From a bacterium (lineage in GTDB: Bacteria; Gemmatimonadota; Glassbacteria; GWA2-58-10), in NCBI GenBank assembly GCA_021372515.1, contig JAJFUG010000086.1, positions 1-20,429 of the forward strand: a DNA stretch of 20,429 nucleotides, in the 5' to 3' direction. The notes below the pieces were generated by a model. It was not told where the DNA came from and did not search any database. It saw only the letters and a program-made list of their open reading frames with translations. The position numbers and the translations under genes are program-made. Each line of letters opens with the position of its first letter. The first letter of the stretch is position 1. This document shows, piece after piece, positions 14,309 through 20,429 of this stretch.

Positions 14309-15010
14309 TCAATCCTGCCGCAGGATCATCTCCCAGTTGTAGTAGCCCAGGATCGGCACACGCAGGCTGCGCAGCGCCGCGGCCACTTTCCCCAGCGAGG
14401 CGTTGCGCGAGGCCCCCAGCCGCCGCATGAAAAAATCGACCAGCGGGAAGCGGAACAGCCGTTTGCGGTTTTCCAGCACCCGGAACCCGGCCGCCTGGAA
14501 CTTGTCCAGGAGCTGACTGTCGCGGGTGTACTCGCGCAGGTGTGTCGGGTCGAGCACCCAGCGGCCGTTGCAGCGGTAGAAATACCAGCCGTACCACTTT
14601 TTGTGCACCGTGCTCAGGTAGACCGTCCCGCCCGGGCGCAGCACCCGCTTGATCGCCAGCACCATGTCGTTGTCGTCCGGCACGTGCTCGATCACCTGGG
14701 TCGAGACCAGGAAATCGATGCTGGAGTCGGCCAGGGGGGCCAGCTCGGTGGCGCTGCCCACCTGGCAGTCGAAAGACGGGTCGATTTGACGGGCCAGCTC
14801 GATGCGCGTGTGCGACAGGTCCACCCCGTGGACCTCCTTGCCCGCCAGCAGCCCGCGATGCTGAAGCGCCCAGAGAAGGGCGCCGTCGCCGCAGCCAACA
14901 TCCACGAAACTGTGCCACTCGACTCGGGCCAGCCATTCGAGGAGAAGCTCCGGCGCCTCGCCGGAATAGAAATGCACGTGACGGGCGTACTGCTCGATGT
15001 CCATCGGCAT
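14309..15010 (-). CDS. class I SAM-dependent methyltransferase
   Basis: A cytoplasmic methyltransferase of the Methyltransf_11/UbiE-like type. From the ATG at 15010, motif I is FVDVGCGDGALLWAL (35-49) and the acidic motif II residue is D64 in VHGVDLSH. STQVIEHVPDDNDM (103-116) is the motif after strand 4, and RVLRPGGTVYLSTV (122-135) is motif III. The C-terminal part (YGWYFYRCNGRWVLDPTHLREY) is aromatic and probably binds the acceptor, which cannot be named. A GTG at 15055 lies inside a perfect hairpin and is rejected, and an ATG at 15004 is also possible. The ribosome site is weak (GGTGGG about 10 bases upstream). It is the last of four close minus-strand genes and may be co-transcribed with the SUMF1-domain gene. 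Confidence 0.88.
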   Translation of the reverse strand: MPMDIEQYARHVHFYSGEAPELLLEWLARVEWHSFVDVGCGDGALLWALQHRGLLAGKEVHGVDLSHTRIELARQIDPSFDCQVGSATELAPLADSSIDFLVSTQVIEHVPDDNDMVLAIKRVLRPGGTVYLSTVHKKWYGWYFYRCNGRWVLDPTHLREYTRDSQLLDKFQAAGFRVLENRKRLFRFPLVDFFMRRLGASRNASLGKVAAALRSLRVPILGYYNWEMILRQD

Positions 15011-15043
15011 GTAGATAGTCCCACCCTTCGGAAGAACGGTCCC

Positions 15044-15065
15044 CCCGCGCCGCAAGCGGCGCGGG
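15044..15065. repeat. perfect 10-bp GC hairpin between SUMF1 and methyltransferase genes
   Basis: CCCGCGCCGC and GCGGCGCGGG are separated by AA. There is no T run on the minus strand, so it is better read as an intercistronic RNA hairpin (processing or stability) than a terminator. Confidence 0.5.
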
Positions 15066-15072
15066 AATCGTA

Positions 15073-15954
15073 TTATTGTCCTGATTGTTTGATCCGCTCC
15101 GGAGTTTTAACCCCGGCCCCGGGCGCAGCCCGGCAGACCACGCGGAACCCAACCATGCTCAGCCGGAACTCGGGCGCGGCGCGGTGTCGGAACACGCTGG
15201 CACAGCCCAGGGCGTCATAGTGCCAGCCGCCCCCGCGCAGCACTTTCGAATCGCCGGAAAGGGGGCCGGCCGGGTTTTTCCGCGTCCGGGCAGTATAGGC
15301 CGACATCCAGTCGTTGCACCACTCCCAAAGATTGCCGTGCATGTCGTACAGGCCCCAGGCGTTGGGCTCTTTCAGCCCCACCCGGTGCGTGCTCCCGGCG
15401 CTGTTGACCAGGTACCAGCCGGCGCGGGCCAGGTCGCTCTCGCGCTCACCGCTGTAATATCGCGTCTGTGTGCCGGCCCGGCAAGCGTACTCCCACTCGG
15501 CCTCGGTGGGAAGGCGGAACCCGTTCTTCTCGTAGTAGCAGGCGTGGCTGGCCAGACGGTAGCAGTGCTCCAGGCCGCTCCTGCGGCTGAGCTCGTTGCA
15601 GAAATCGATCGCGTCGTACCAGCTCACCTGGTCCACCGGCCGCAGGCTGTCGCCCTTGAACAGCGAGGGGTTGACCCCGGTCACCCGCGCGTACTGCGCC
15701 TGGGTGATCTCGGTGGCGCTCATCCAGAAACCGTCCAGCTCGACCCGGTGGGCCGGTCTGCAATGCGTAAAGCTTACCTCGCTCTCCTTGTCCGTGCCCA
15801 TAGTGAAAGAGCCCGCCGGCGCCCAGACCATGTGCAGGCCGCCGATGGTGGCGGTGTCCCCGGCCGCGGGAGCACCCAGGCCGTCCGTGACACAGCCCGC
15901 CAGCAGACAGAGAACAGCAACTCCGTATCTGTCACTACTCCGGCTGCGGGTCAT
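15073..15954 (-). CDS. SUMF1/FGE-sulfatase-domain lipoprotein
   Basis: A 293-residue lipoprotein (LLAGC, Cys 21) with a formylglycine-generating-enzyme-like C-lectin fold. The order of family motifs is complete: MVWAPAGSFTMG (42-53), FWMSATEITQAQYA (76-89), PVDQVSWYDAIDFCNELS (106-123), GFRLPTEAEWEYACRAG (145-161), WGLYDMHGNLWEWCNDW (200-216), VLRGGGWHYD (238-247), FRHR and VGFRVVC. In the catalytic region of true formylglycine-generating enzymes two cysteines sit a few residues apart after RGGSW. Here only C251 is present, so oxidase activity is doubtful and a binding or scaffolding role is more likely. The ATG has GGAGG 5 bases upstream. It lies 37 bases downstream of the OLD-family gene and may share its transcript. 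No sulfatase is nearby. Confidence 0.9.
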   Translation of the reverse strand: MTRSRSSDRYGVAVLCLLAGCVTDGLGAPAAGDTATIGGLHMVWAPAGSFTMGTDKESEVSFTHCRPAHRVELDGFWMSATEITQAQYARVTGVNPSLFKGDSLRPVDQVSWYDAIDFCNELSRRSGLEHCYRLASHACYYEKNGFRLPTEAEWEYACRAGTQTRYYSGERESDLARAGWYLVNSAGSTHRVGLKEPNAWGLYDMHGNLWEWCNDWMSAYTARTRKNPAGPLSGDSKVLRGGGWHYDALGCASVFRHRAAPEFRLSMVGFRVVCRAAPGAGVKTPERIKQSGQ

Positions 15955-15991
15955 GGATACCTCCAGGCCAGGCAGGGAGTGGTTTGCGCGT

Positions 15992-17887
15992 TTAAGGATT
16001 ACCTTTCTGACTTAACTCTCTCAGAATGAATTTCTCCGGCCGGGTCTTCTCATCGAACTCCAGCACCCGCCGTTGCGGGTCCACACGCCCGTCCAGCCGC
16101 AGCTGGCCGCTGTAGCCCTGGGCCGAGGAGTCGAACTGCTCCAGGCTGAAAATCCGCGAATAATGCCCGTATTCCAGCTCCGGCTCGGCCAGCAGGCTTT
16201 CGAGGCTGTGGGAGCGGCCGTTTCCGCGGGCCAGACGGTCCAGGCGGGCCAGGAACTCGCGCAGCGGTGCGGCCAGAAACTCGGTGGCGTCCACCCGGAT
16301 GTAGTTGACCGCGCGGTCGAGGATCCGGATCAGCCCGCCGTAACGCCGTTGGATGTGCGCCTCATCCAGGCCGCGGCCGAGGATCAGGTCGCGCTCGCGC
16401 TCGAAGATCGTGCGCTTGGCGCTCTCCGGGAAATGGTAGACCAGCTCGCCCCCGCCGGAGGGCAGGTAGTGTTCGAGCTGCCCGCGCGAGAGCACGTGCA
16501 CGCCCTGAGCGGCCAGGGTCTCGATCACGCGCCCCGTCAGGTCCAGGATCGCCTGCAGCTCGGCGGCGCGGTGCGGCAGAAGGCGCTTCAGCTCGCCCGG
16601 GAAATGCACCAGGCCCAGGTAGAAAGCGTAGACCCGGGCTTCCTCGCCGGTGCGTGAGCGCAGGGTGCGCACGTACTCGCGGAGTTGGCCGGAGACATTG
16701 TGCGGCGAGCGCTGGCGGCAGACCTCGCGCGCCAGGCTGAACATCCTTCGCTTGAGCCCGGCCAGGAAATCGCCGGCCGCGGCCCCGGTCTCGGCCGCCA
16801 GGGTGGTCATGGCCTCCCCGGTCGTGAGCGTTGCCAGCAGCCGCCCGCCGAACAAGGCGTCCAGGTCGGTCACGGCCTGCGCCTGGATGCCCAGGCGGGC
16901 GCCCAGACGGTAGAACAGGTCGAGCTCGTCCTTGCCGCCCACATCGATGAAGCATTCCCCGGCCGCGCCGGTCAGGCGGCCACGCCGCTCCTGCAAGAGG
17001 GAAAATATCTGCTGGTCCGTGTAGCCCTCCACGAACACCGGCCGCACGGAGAAGAAAAACTGCTTGTGGTGCGTGTTCAGCCGGGGCAGGAAACGTTTGA
17101 GCAGGCGGCTGTCCGGCTCGCTGAGCGCGCCGCTGCAGGCCGGGGGATGGTCGGGCCGAAAAACTAAACAATTGGGCAAGTCGTCCACGGTGCGCAGGTC
17201 GACGAAATAGGGCGAGTGGGTGACCAGGAAGAACAGGCGCTTTTCGGGCGCAACCAGCGGGTCGCCGGCCAGGGCGCGTATCTCCTGCATCAGGAAAGTC
17301 TGGAACTGCGGGTGCAGGTGCAGCTCCGGCTCGTCCACGATCAGGCAGTTGAACTCGTCATCGTACAGGAACGTGAGCAGGGTGATCAGCTCTTTCAGCC
17401 CGTGGCACTCATCCTGGCGCAGGCCGTACTCCCAGCCTCCGGCGATCCGGCTGAGCCGCGGGGCGAACCCGCCGCCCCGCTCGACCAGCTCCAGGCGACG
17501 GCGGAAAAGCTGGCTCAGGGCGGCCTCGATGCGCAGGCGCACATCCAGCTTTTCCTTCAGGATCACCAGCGCCGCGGAGGAGAGGCCGTACTCGGCGCCC
17601 TCGCGCCGCCAGCGCTCGTAGTCCTCGTAGCGGATGCCCTCCAGCATCAGGCTGTCCGCACTCTCGCTGCGCTGGGCCGGGTCGAAGCCACGCAGACGGT
17701 CGGAGGCGATGAAACGGGTGCGCAGGCCGGGCGCGGCCTGGGGCAACCGGCGGATCAGCTCGCGGGCGAACACGCTCTTGCCCGTGCCGTTGGGCCCGAC
17801 CAGGAAATTGATCGCACCCCAGTCGTTCTTCTCGAAGACTTTATCACCCCAGAGGAACGGAATGTTCACCCGGATCGGCAGTTGCAT
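15992..17887 (-). CDS. OLD-family ATPase with TOPRIM nuclease-like domain
   Basis: A 631-residue cytoplasmic protein with an ABC/RecF-type ATPase joined to a TOPRIM domain, as in OLD (overcoming lysogenisation defect) nucleases. The ATPase shows Walker A GPNGTGKS (31-38), a signature-like DECHGLKELITLL (159-171), Walker B CLIVDEPELHLHP (181-193) and the switch H224 in THSPYF. The TOPRIM part shows the acidic FVEGYTD (E287, D291), TDLDALF (D341, D343) and a late LSRGQLEHYLPS segment (467-477) typical of OLD TOPRIM domains. OLD proteins of known function cut or nick DNA, and many act in phage defence. The gene has no UvrD-type helicase beside it, so it is not a Gabija pair. GGGAG lies 6 bases upstream of the ATG. 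It begins 13 bases after the corrinoid reactivation gene and is very probably co-transcribed with it. Confidence 0.85.
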   Translation of the reverse strand: MQLPIRVNIPFLWGDKVFEKNDWGAINFLVGPNGTGKSVFARELIRRLPQAAPGLRTRFIASDRLRGFDPAQRSESADSLMLEGIRYEDYERWRREGAEYGLSSAALVILKEKLDVRLRIEAALSQLFRRRLELVERGGGFAPRLSRIAGGWEYGLRQDECHGLKELITLLTFLYDDEFNCLIVDEPELHLHPQFQTFLMQEIRALAGDPLVAPEKRLFFLVTHSPYFVDLRTVDDLPNCLVFRPDHPPACSGALSEPDSRLLKRFLPRLNTHHKQFFFSVRPVFVEGYTDQQIFSLLQERRGRLTGAAGECFIDVGGKDELDLFYRLGARLGIQAQAVTDLDALFGGRLLATLTTGEAMTTLAAETGAAAGDFLAGLKRRMFSLAREVCRQRSPHNVSGQLREYVRTLRSRTGEEARVYAFYLGLVHFPGELKRLLPHRAAELQAILDLTGRVIETLAAQGVHVLSRGQLEHYLPSGGGELVYHFPESAKRTIFERERDLILGRGLDEAHIQRRYGGLIRILDRAVNYIRVDATEFLAAPLREFLARLDRLARGNGRSHSLESLLAEPELEYGHYSRIFSLEQFDSSAQGYSGQLRLDGRVDPQRRVLEFDEKTRPEKFILRELSQKGNP

Positions 17888-17900
17888 CCTCGGCTCCCTG

Positions 17901-18638
17901 TCAACAAGCGGTCTGATCGCCGGTGAGCGCGCAGGCCGGGGCGCTGGCATCCGCCCGGCCGTAGCGGCGCTCGTATTCCATCTCATCGTAGGGCGCGCGC
18001 CGTCCCGGGCAGTCGAGACGCGGGCAGAGACGGCAGTTGGAGTAGGCGCTCTCCGTGCCGAACCGCAGGCCCGACACCGACTTGCGCGGCCGCATCAGGA
18101 ACGAGGGGGTGAGGCTCACCCCGACCGCCTGTTCCACAGTCCCCAAGGCATTGAACAGGACCGCCTGCTGCTCCAGGGGCCAGTCCGGCAGGGACCCCGG
18201 GTTCATCGTGGCGTGGCGCGGGCCGTCGATGAGGCTGTCCAGGTGCTCCTCCACCGCGTTAACGGCGGCGTGAAGGGCGAGTTGGCAGAGTTCCTCGGCG
18301 CACCAGCGCAGCAGCATGTCGGGGTAGGACTCGGCCCAGGCCTCCAGCTCGCGGCCGCAGGTGGCGACAAACAGGCCCACCCGCTCGCTCCGTGCCAGGT
18401 TGGTCGTCAGGATGTGGCTGTGGAAAGCCTGCCCTGCGATCTCGACCGAATCACCGCCGCGCTCCCCCACCGCGACCACGGCGCAGACCGCGCGCGGACA
18501 GGCCAGCCCCAGGGCCGCGTTCACCAGGGGGACAATCTCGCCGCGCATGCCGGACTCCAGCCCCAGGCGGACGAGCACTTTGTCCGCATCCGTGCTGAAC
18601 GGCACCCTGTGCAGTATCGTCAGCTCCACTTTGCGCAT
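17901..18638 (-). CDS. corrinoid/methionine-synthase reactivation-domain protein
   Basis: A 245-residue stand-alone protein with the vitamin-B12-dependent methionine synthase activation fold. It has the signature MNPGSLPDWPLEQQAVLF (145-162), then IGV-like AVGVSLTPSFLM and RPRKSVSGLRFG (183-194). C202, C205 and C210 follow in NCRLCPRLDC, with RRAPY after them. Such proteins bind SAM or help reduce the cobalt of an inactivated corrinoid enzyme. Stand-alone forms occur with methionine synthases lacking this domain and with other corrinoid methyltransferases, none of which lies in this window. The ATG at 18638 has GGAAAG 4 bases upstream. A slightly longer frame (18665) is less likely. It heads a run of four minus-strand genes, and the OLD-family gene follows after 13 bases. 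Confidence 0.88.
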   Translation of the reverse strand: MRKVELTILHRVPFSTDADKVLVRLGLESGMRGEIVPLVNAALGLACPRAVCAVVAVGERGGDSVEIAGQAFHSHILTTNLARSERVGLFVATCGRELEAWAESYPDMLLRWCAEELCQLALHAAVNAVEEHLDSLIDGPRHATMNPGSLPDWPLEQQAVLFNALGTVEQAVGVSLTPSFLMRPRKSVSGLRFGTESAYSNCRLCPRLDCPGRRAPYDEMEYERRYGRADASAPACALTGDQTAC

Positions 18639-18773
18639 CCTTCTTTCCGGTTTATCCTCTCTCAAGGCTGTCTCTGATCAATACAAGGCTCTGAATAGGC
18701 CCTTCCTGCGTCCCGGTGAAATAAGCCAAGCCAGCCGGGGCCGGGATACGTGCCCATCGGCCCCATACCTTTA

Positions 18774-18797
18774 GTAAGGGGCACGTCACGCCGCACC
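18774..18797 (-). repeat. palindromic repeat relic, CCCCTACG family (copy 4, degraded)
   Basis: On the minus strand it reads GGGTGCGGCGTGACGTGCCC followed by CTTAC. This is a mutated version of the copy at 14241, with mismatches in the stem and tail. A GGGCACGT within it also pairs with ACGTGCCC at 18748-18755. Confidence 0.4.
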
Positions 18798-18813
18798 CAA
18801 TCACTTTTCCTGC

Positions 18814-18838
18814 GGGCGAGGCAGGCCTCGCCCCTACG
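18814..18838 (+). repeat. palindromic repeat, CCCCTACG family (copy 5)
   Basis: GGGCGAGGC and GCCTCGCCC form a perfect 9-bp stem with a 2-base loop, followed by CTACG. Confidence 0.65.
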
Positions 18839-18923
18839 ACATTCTTCGGCATTTTTCCGTCACCAGTTGCATTGCCGGAGGGCCGCAACCTGGACTGTCG
18901 TTTTCTCGAAAATTTGGGTCTTT

Positions 18924-18949
18924 CGTAGGGGCGAACCTTGTGTTCGCCC
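18924..18949 (-). repeat. palindromic repeat, CCCCTACG family (copy 6)
   Basis: On the minus strand, GGGCGAAC and GTTCGCCC pair around a 5-base loop and are followed by CTACG. It is opposite in orientation to the copy at 18814. Confidence 0.65.
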
Positions 18950-19048
18950 GTTGTGTTACACACCCCATCGGCTTACGCCGCCACCCCTCTTGCTTAGAGG
19001 GGAGCAAAAACACACCAGCCCACCCCGCGTCTCTTTTTTCGCCTTCCG

Positions 19049-19070
19049 GGGCGGACCCATGTGTCCGCCC
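19049..19070 (-). repeat. palindromic repeat, CCCCTACG family (copy 7, diverged tail)
   Basis: GGGCGGAC and GTCCGCCC pair in an 8-bp stem around a 6-base loop. The tail on the minus strand is CGGAA instead of CTACG, so membership is likely but not certain. Confidence 0.5.
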
Positions 19071-19171
19071 GGTCGTATACGCGGGCAGGACCATACGCAA
19101 ACAAAACCTCCCAGTCACCCCATCATTTTCCCGGCCCAACTCCCTTTGTCCCTCGAATAAAGCCCATGTCG

Positions 19172-19213
19172 AAATAAAATGCGCCGCCGGGTGGATGTCA
19201 ACCCCGGCGGCGC
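19172..19213 (-). terminator. strong terminator of the S41 peptidase gene
   Basis: On the minus strand, GCGCCGCCGGG (19213-19203) pairs perfectly with CCCGGCGGCGC (19191-19181) and is followed by ATTTTATTTC. It begins about 10 bases after the peptidase stop codon. Confidence 0.88.
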
Positions 19214-19223
19214 AGCTTTAGGT

Positions 19224-20429
19224 TCAGCGCTCGGGAGAGGCCGGCCGCGGCGGAAGCCCGGCCGGGCTCGGTCCCAGCTTGTCCAGCAACAGTTGCACGC
19301 CTTTTTCGAGTTGTGGGTCGTGCCCGGCGAGGATGTCCTCAGGCAGGTTGTCCACCTCGATGTCCGGCGAGACGCCCTGGTTCTCGATCACCCACTTCCC
19401 ATCCGCGCTGTAGGTGCCGAACTCGGGCCGCGTGATATAGCCGCCGTCCACCAGCGGGCTGTAGCCGCGGATGCCGACCACACCGCCCCAGGTGCGCCGC
19501 CCGACCAGCGGGCCCAGCTTGTACTGACGGAACATGTAGGGGAAAATGTCACCGTCCGAGGCACTGTACTGGTTGATCAGGCAGACCAGGGGGCCGGTGA
19601 ACACGGCCTTGGGGTAGGTCTCTGGTGTGGCGTTGCGCGGGGCGTCCATCCCGCCCAGCACCCGGCGCAGGCGCTCGATAATCATCTGCGAGACAAACCC
19701 GCCGCCGTTGTAGCGCACGTCGATCACCAGCCCCTGCTTGTCGATCTGGGCGTAGTAGCGTTTGACGAACTCGCTCAAGCCCTCGAAGCCCATGTCGGGA
19801 ATGTGAAGGTAGCCCAGACGGCCGCCGCTCAGCGAGTCCACCCGAGCGCGGTTGCGCTCCACCCACTCCTGATAGCGCAGCGGGATTTCATCCTCGATGG
19901 GCTTGACCAGGAACGAACGGGCCTTGGCGATGTCGGGGCTCTTGCCGAAAGTGAGCGCCACCGTGCGCCCGGCTTTTCCTTCCAGAAGCGCATACGGATC
20001 GGTTGCGGTGGTGACCGGCGCACCGTCTACCGCCAGAAGGTAATCCCCTGCGGCCACACTCACGCCCGGCTCGGTGAGCGGGCTGCGGCCGGAGTCTTTC
20101 CAGTTCTCGCCCGGCAGGATATGGCTCAGCCGCCACAGGCCGCCCTCGGCCTTGAACTCAGCCCCCAGCAGGCCGGAGCGGACCCGCTCCACCGCTGGGT
20201 AATCTCCGCCGCCCACGTAGGTGTGGCCCGAGGACAGCTCGCCCACCATCTCGCCCAGGATGAAATTGAGGTCGTCCCGGTGCTGGGCCGCCTCGACCAG
20301 CGGGGCGTAGCGCGAGCGCACCGCGGACCAGTCCACGCCGTGCATGTTGGAGCTGTAGAAGAAATCCCGCTCCTGGCGCCAGGTTTCGTTGAACATCTGC
20401 CGCCACTCGGCGCGGAAATCCACCTTGGT
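19224..20429 (-). CDS. tricorn-type S41 peptidase (C-terminal part)
   Basis: The frame is open to the right edge of the window, so the N-terminal part (in relatives a beta-propeller region) is missing. About 401 residues are seen, numbered here from the GTG codon at 20423. First is the tricorn C1 helical region (FNETWRQERDFFY, then VDWSAVRSRYAPLV). Next is GELSSGHTYVGGG, whose H67 matches the catalytic histidine. A PDZ-like domain follows (about 80-175, with GDYLLAVDGAPV). The peptidase core comes last: GYLHIPDMGF, VIDVRYNGGGF, then the nucleophile region NQYSASDGDIF (S289) and ENQGVSPDIEV (E347). These are the tricorn-type tetrad positions. The tail is Pro-rich. Relatives degrade peptides, in the periplasm when secreted, but the location cannot be judged without the N terminus. 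Confidence 0.93.
   Translation of the reverse strand, partial: TKVDFRAEWRQMFNETWRQERDFFYSSNMHGVDWSAVRSRYAPLVEAAQHRDDLNFILGEMVGELSSGHTYVGGGDYPAVERVRSGLLGAEFKAEGGLWRLSHILPGENWKDSGRSPLTEPGVSVAAGDYLLAVDGAPVTTATDPYALLEGKAGRTVALTFGKSPDIAKARSFLVKPIEDEIPLRYQEWVERNRARVDSLSGGRLGYLHIPDMGFEGLSEFVKRYYAQIDKQGLVIDVRYNGGGFVSQMIIERLRRVLGGMDAPRNATPETYPKAVFTGPLVCLINQYSASDGDIFPYMFRQYKLGPLVGRRTWGGVVGIRGYSPLVDGGYITRPEFGTYSADGKWVIENQGVSPDIEVDNLPEDILAGHDPQLEKGVQLLLDKLGPSPAGLPPRPASPER

Larger units (their letters stand above)
18639..19223. other. gene-free region with palindromic repeats
   Basis: No frame here shows protein-like composition. The small frames that cross the repeats give strings such as GEHKVRPY and ANTRFAP, which are translated repeats and not genes. 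The region contains four family repeats or relics and the terminator of the S41 peptidase. It should also contain the promoter of the reactivation gene, but I could not fix one. I found no cobalamin riboswitch features. Confidence 0.6.

Noticed and set aside
15073-15954. Annotation as an active formylglycine-generating enzyme
   Set aside because: One of the two catalytic cysteines is absent and no sulfatase is encoded nearby, so only the fold family is claimed.
15992-17887. A Gabija-type defence pair
   Set aside because: The OLD-like protein is present, but the neighbours are a corrinoid reactivase and a SUMF1 lipoprotein. No UvrD/Rep helicase gene lies beside it.
13837-19070. CRISPR array
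   Set aside because: The repeats are palindromes with differing arms, unevenly spaced and in both orientations, with no constant spacer length and no cas genes.
18639-19200. A cobalamin riboswitch upstream of the corrinoid reactivation gene
   Set aside because: I looked for the conserved B12-box features and found none. The region is filled by palindromic repeats.
18652-19221. Small frames in the gap before the S41 peptidase, giving strings such as GEHKVRPY
   Set aside because: These are translations of the palindromic repeats. They lack ribosome sites and protein-like composition.

Overview
The window is chromosomal DNA from a GC-rich bacterium. Codon third positions are mostly G or C, and long spurious antisense open frames are common for that reason. 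Several genes are typical of the Fibrobacteres-Chlorobi-Bacteroidetes and Gemmatimonadota-like lineages often recovered from metagenomes: a DUF5683 protein with a PGWGQFYTG motif, a tricorn-type S41 peptidase, many lipoproteins and secreted proteins, and an orphan CheY-like regulator. This placement is an inference and no species is claimed. I see no phage, integrase, transposase or CRISPR array.

Layout. 1-2355 (minus): a MacAB-type export operon, membrane-fusion lipoprotein then ATPase then permease, with the permease running off the left edge. 2444-3226 (minus): a six-helix TauE/DsbD-like membrane protein with a Cys/His-rich loop, followed by a hairpin before the export operon. 3682-3771 (minus): tRNA-Ser(CGA). 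3952-4920 (plus): an exported DUF4097 protein with an 18-residue TSGG repeat, then a strong terminator. 5108-7033 (minus): a two-gene unit, DUF1848 then threonine aldolase. 7108-7524 (minus) and 7586-8158 (plus): a small secreted Gly/Arg/Tyr-rich protein, divergent from the DUF5683 protein. 8222-8602 (minus): CheY-like receiver with an extended -10 promoter. 9058-9519 (plus): a MerR regulator with a C-terminal two-CW cysteine cluster, behind a strong sigma70 promoter that overlaps an inverted repeat. 9607-11739 (minus) and 11951-13750 (plus): a tandem alpha/beta hydrolase, divergent from a toroid plus transglutaminase-like lipoprotein, with a good promoter for each. 14309-18638 (minus): a close-packed run of four genes, in transcription order corrinoid/methionine-synthase reactivation protein, OLD-family ATPase/TOPRIM protein, SUMF1-domain lipoprotein and SAM methyltransferase. 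19224-20429 (minus): the C-terminal part of a tricorn-type S41 peptidase.

Four gene-poor stretches longer than 300 bases were read (3227-3681, 8603-9057, 13751-14308, 18639-19223). The last two, and the shorter gap 4921-5107, carry members of a palindromic repeat family. Its arms vary, but the 3' end usually reads CCCCTACG. With the OLD/corrinoid gene pair, the two-CW MerR protein and the toroid/transglutaminase fusion, these are the most interesting items. None is proof of a new system.
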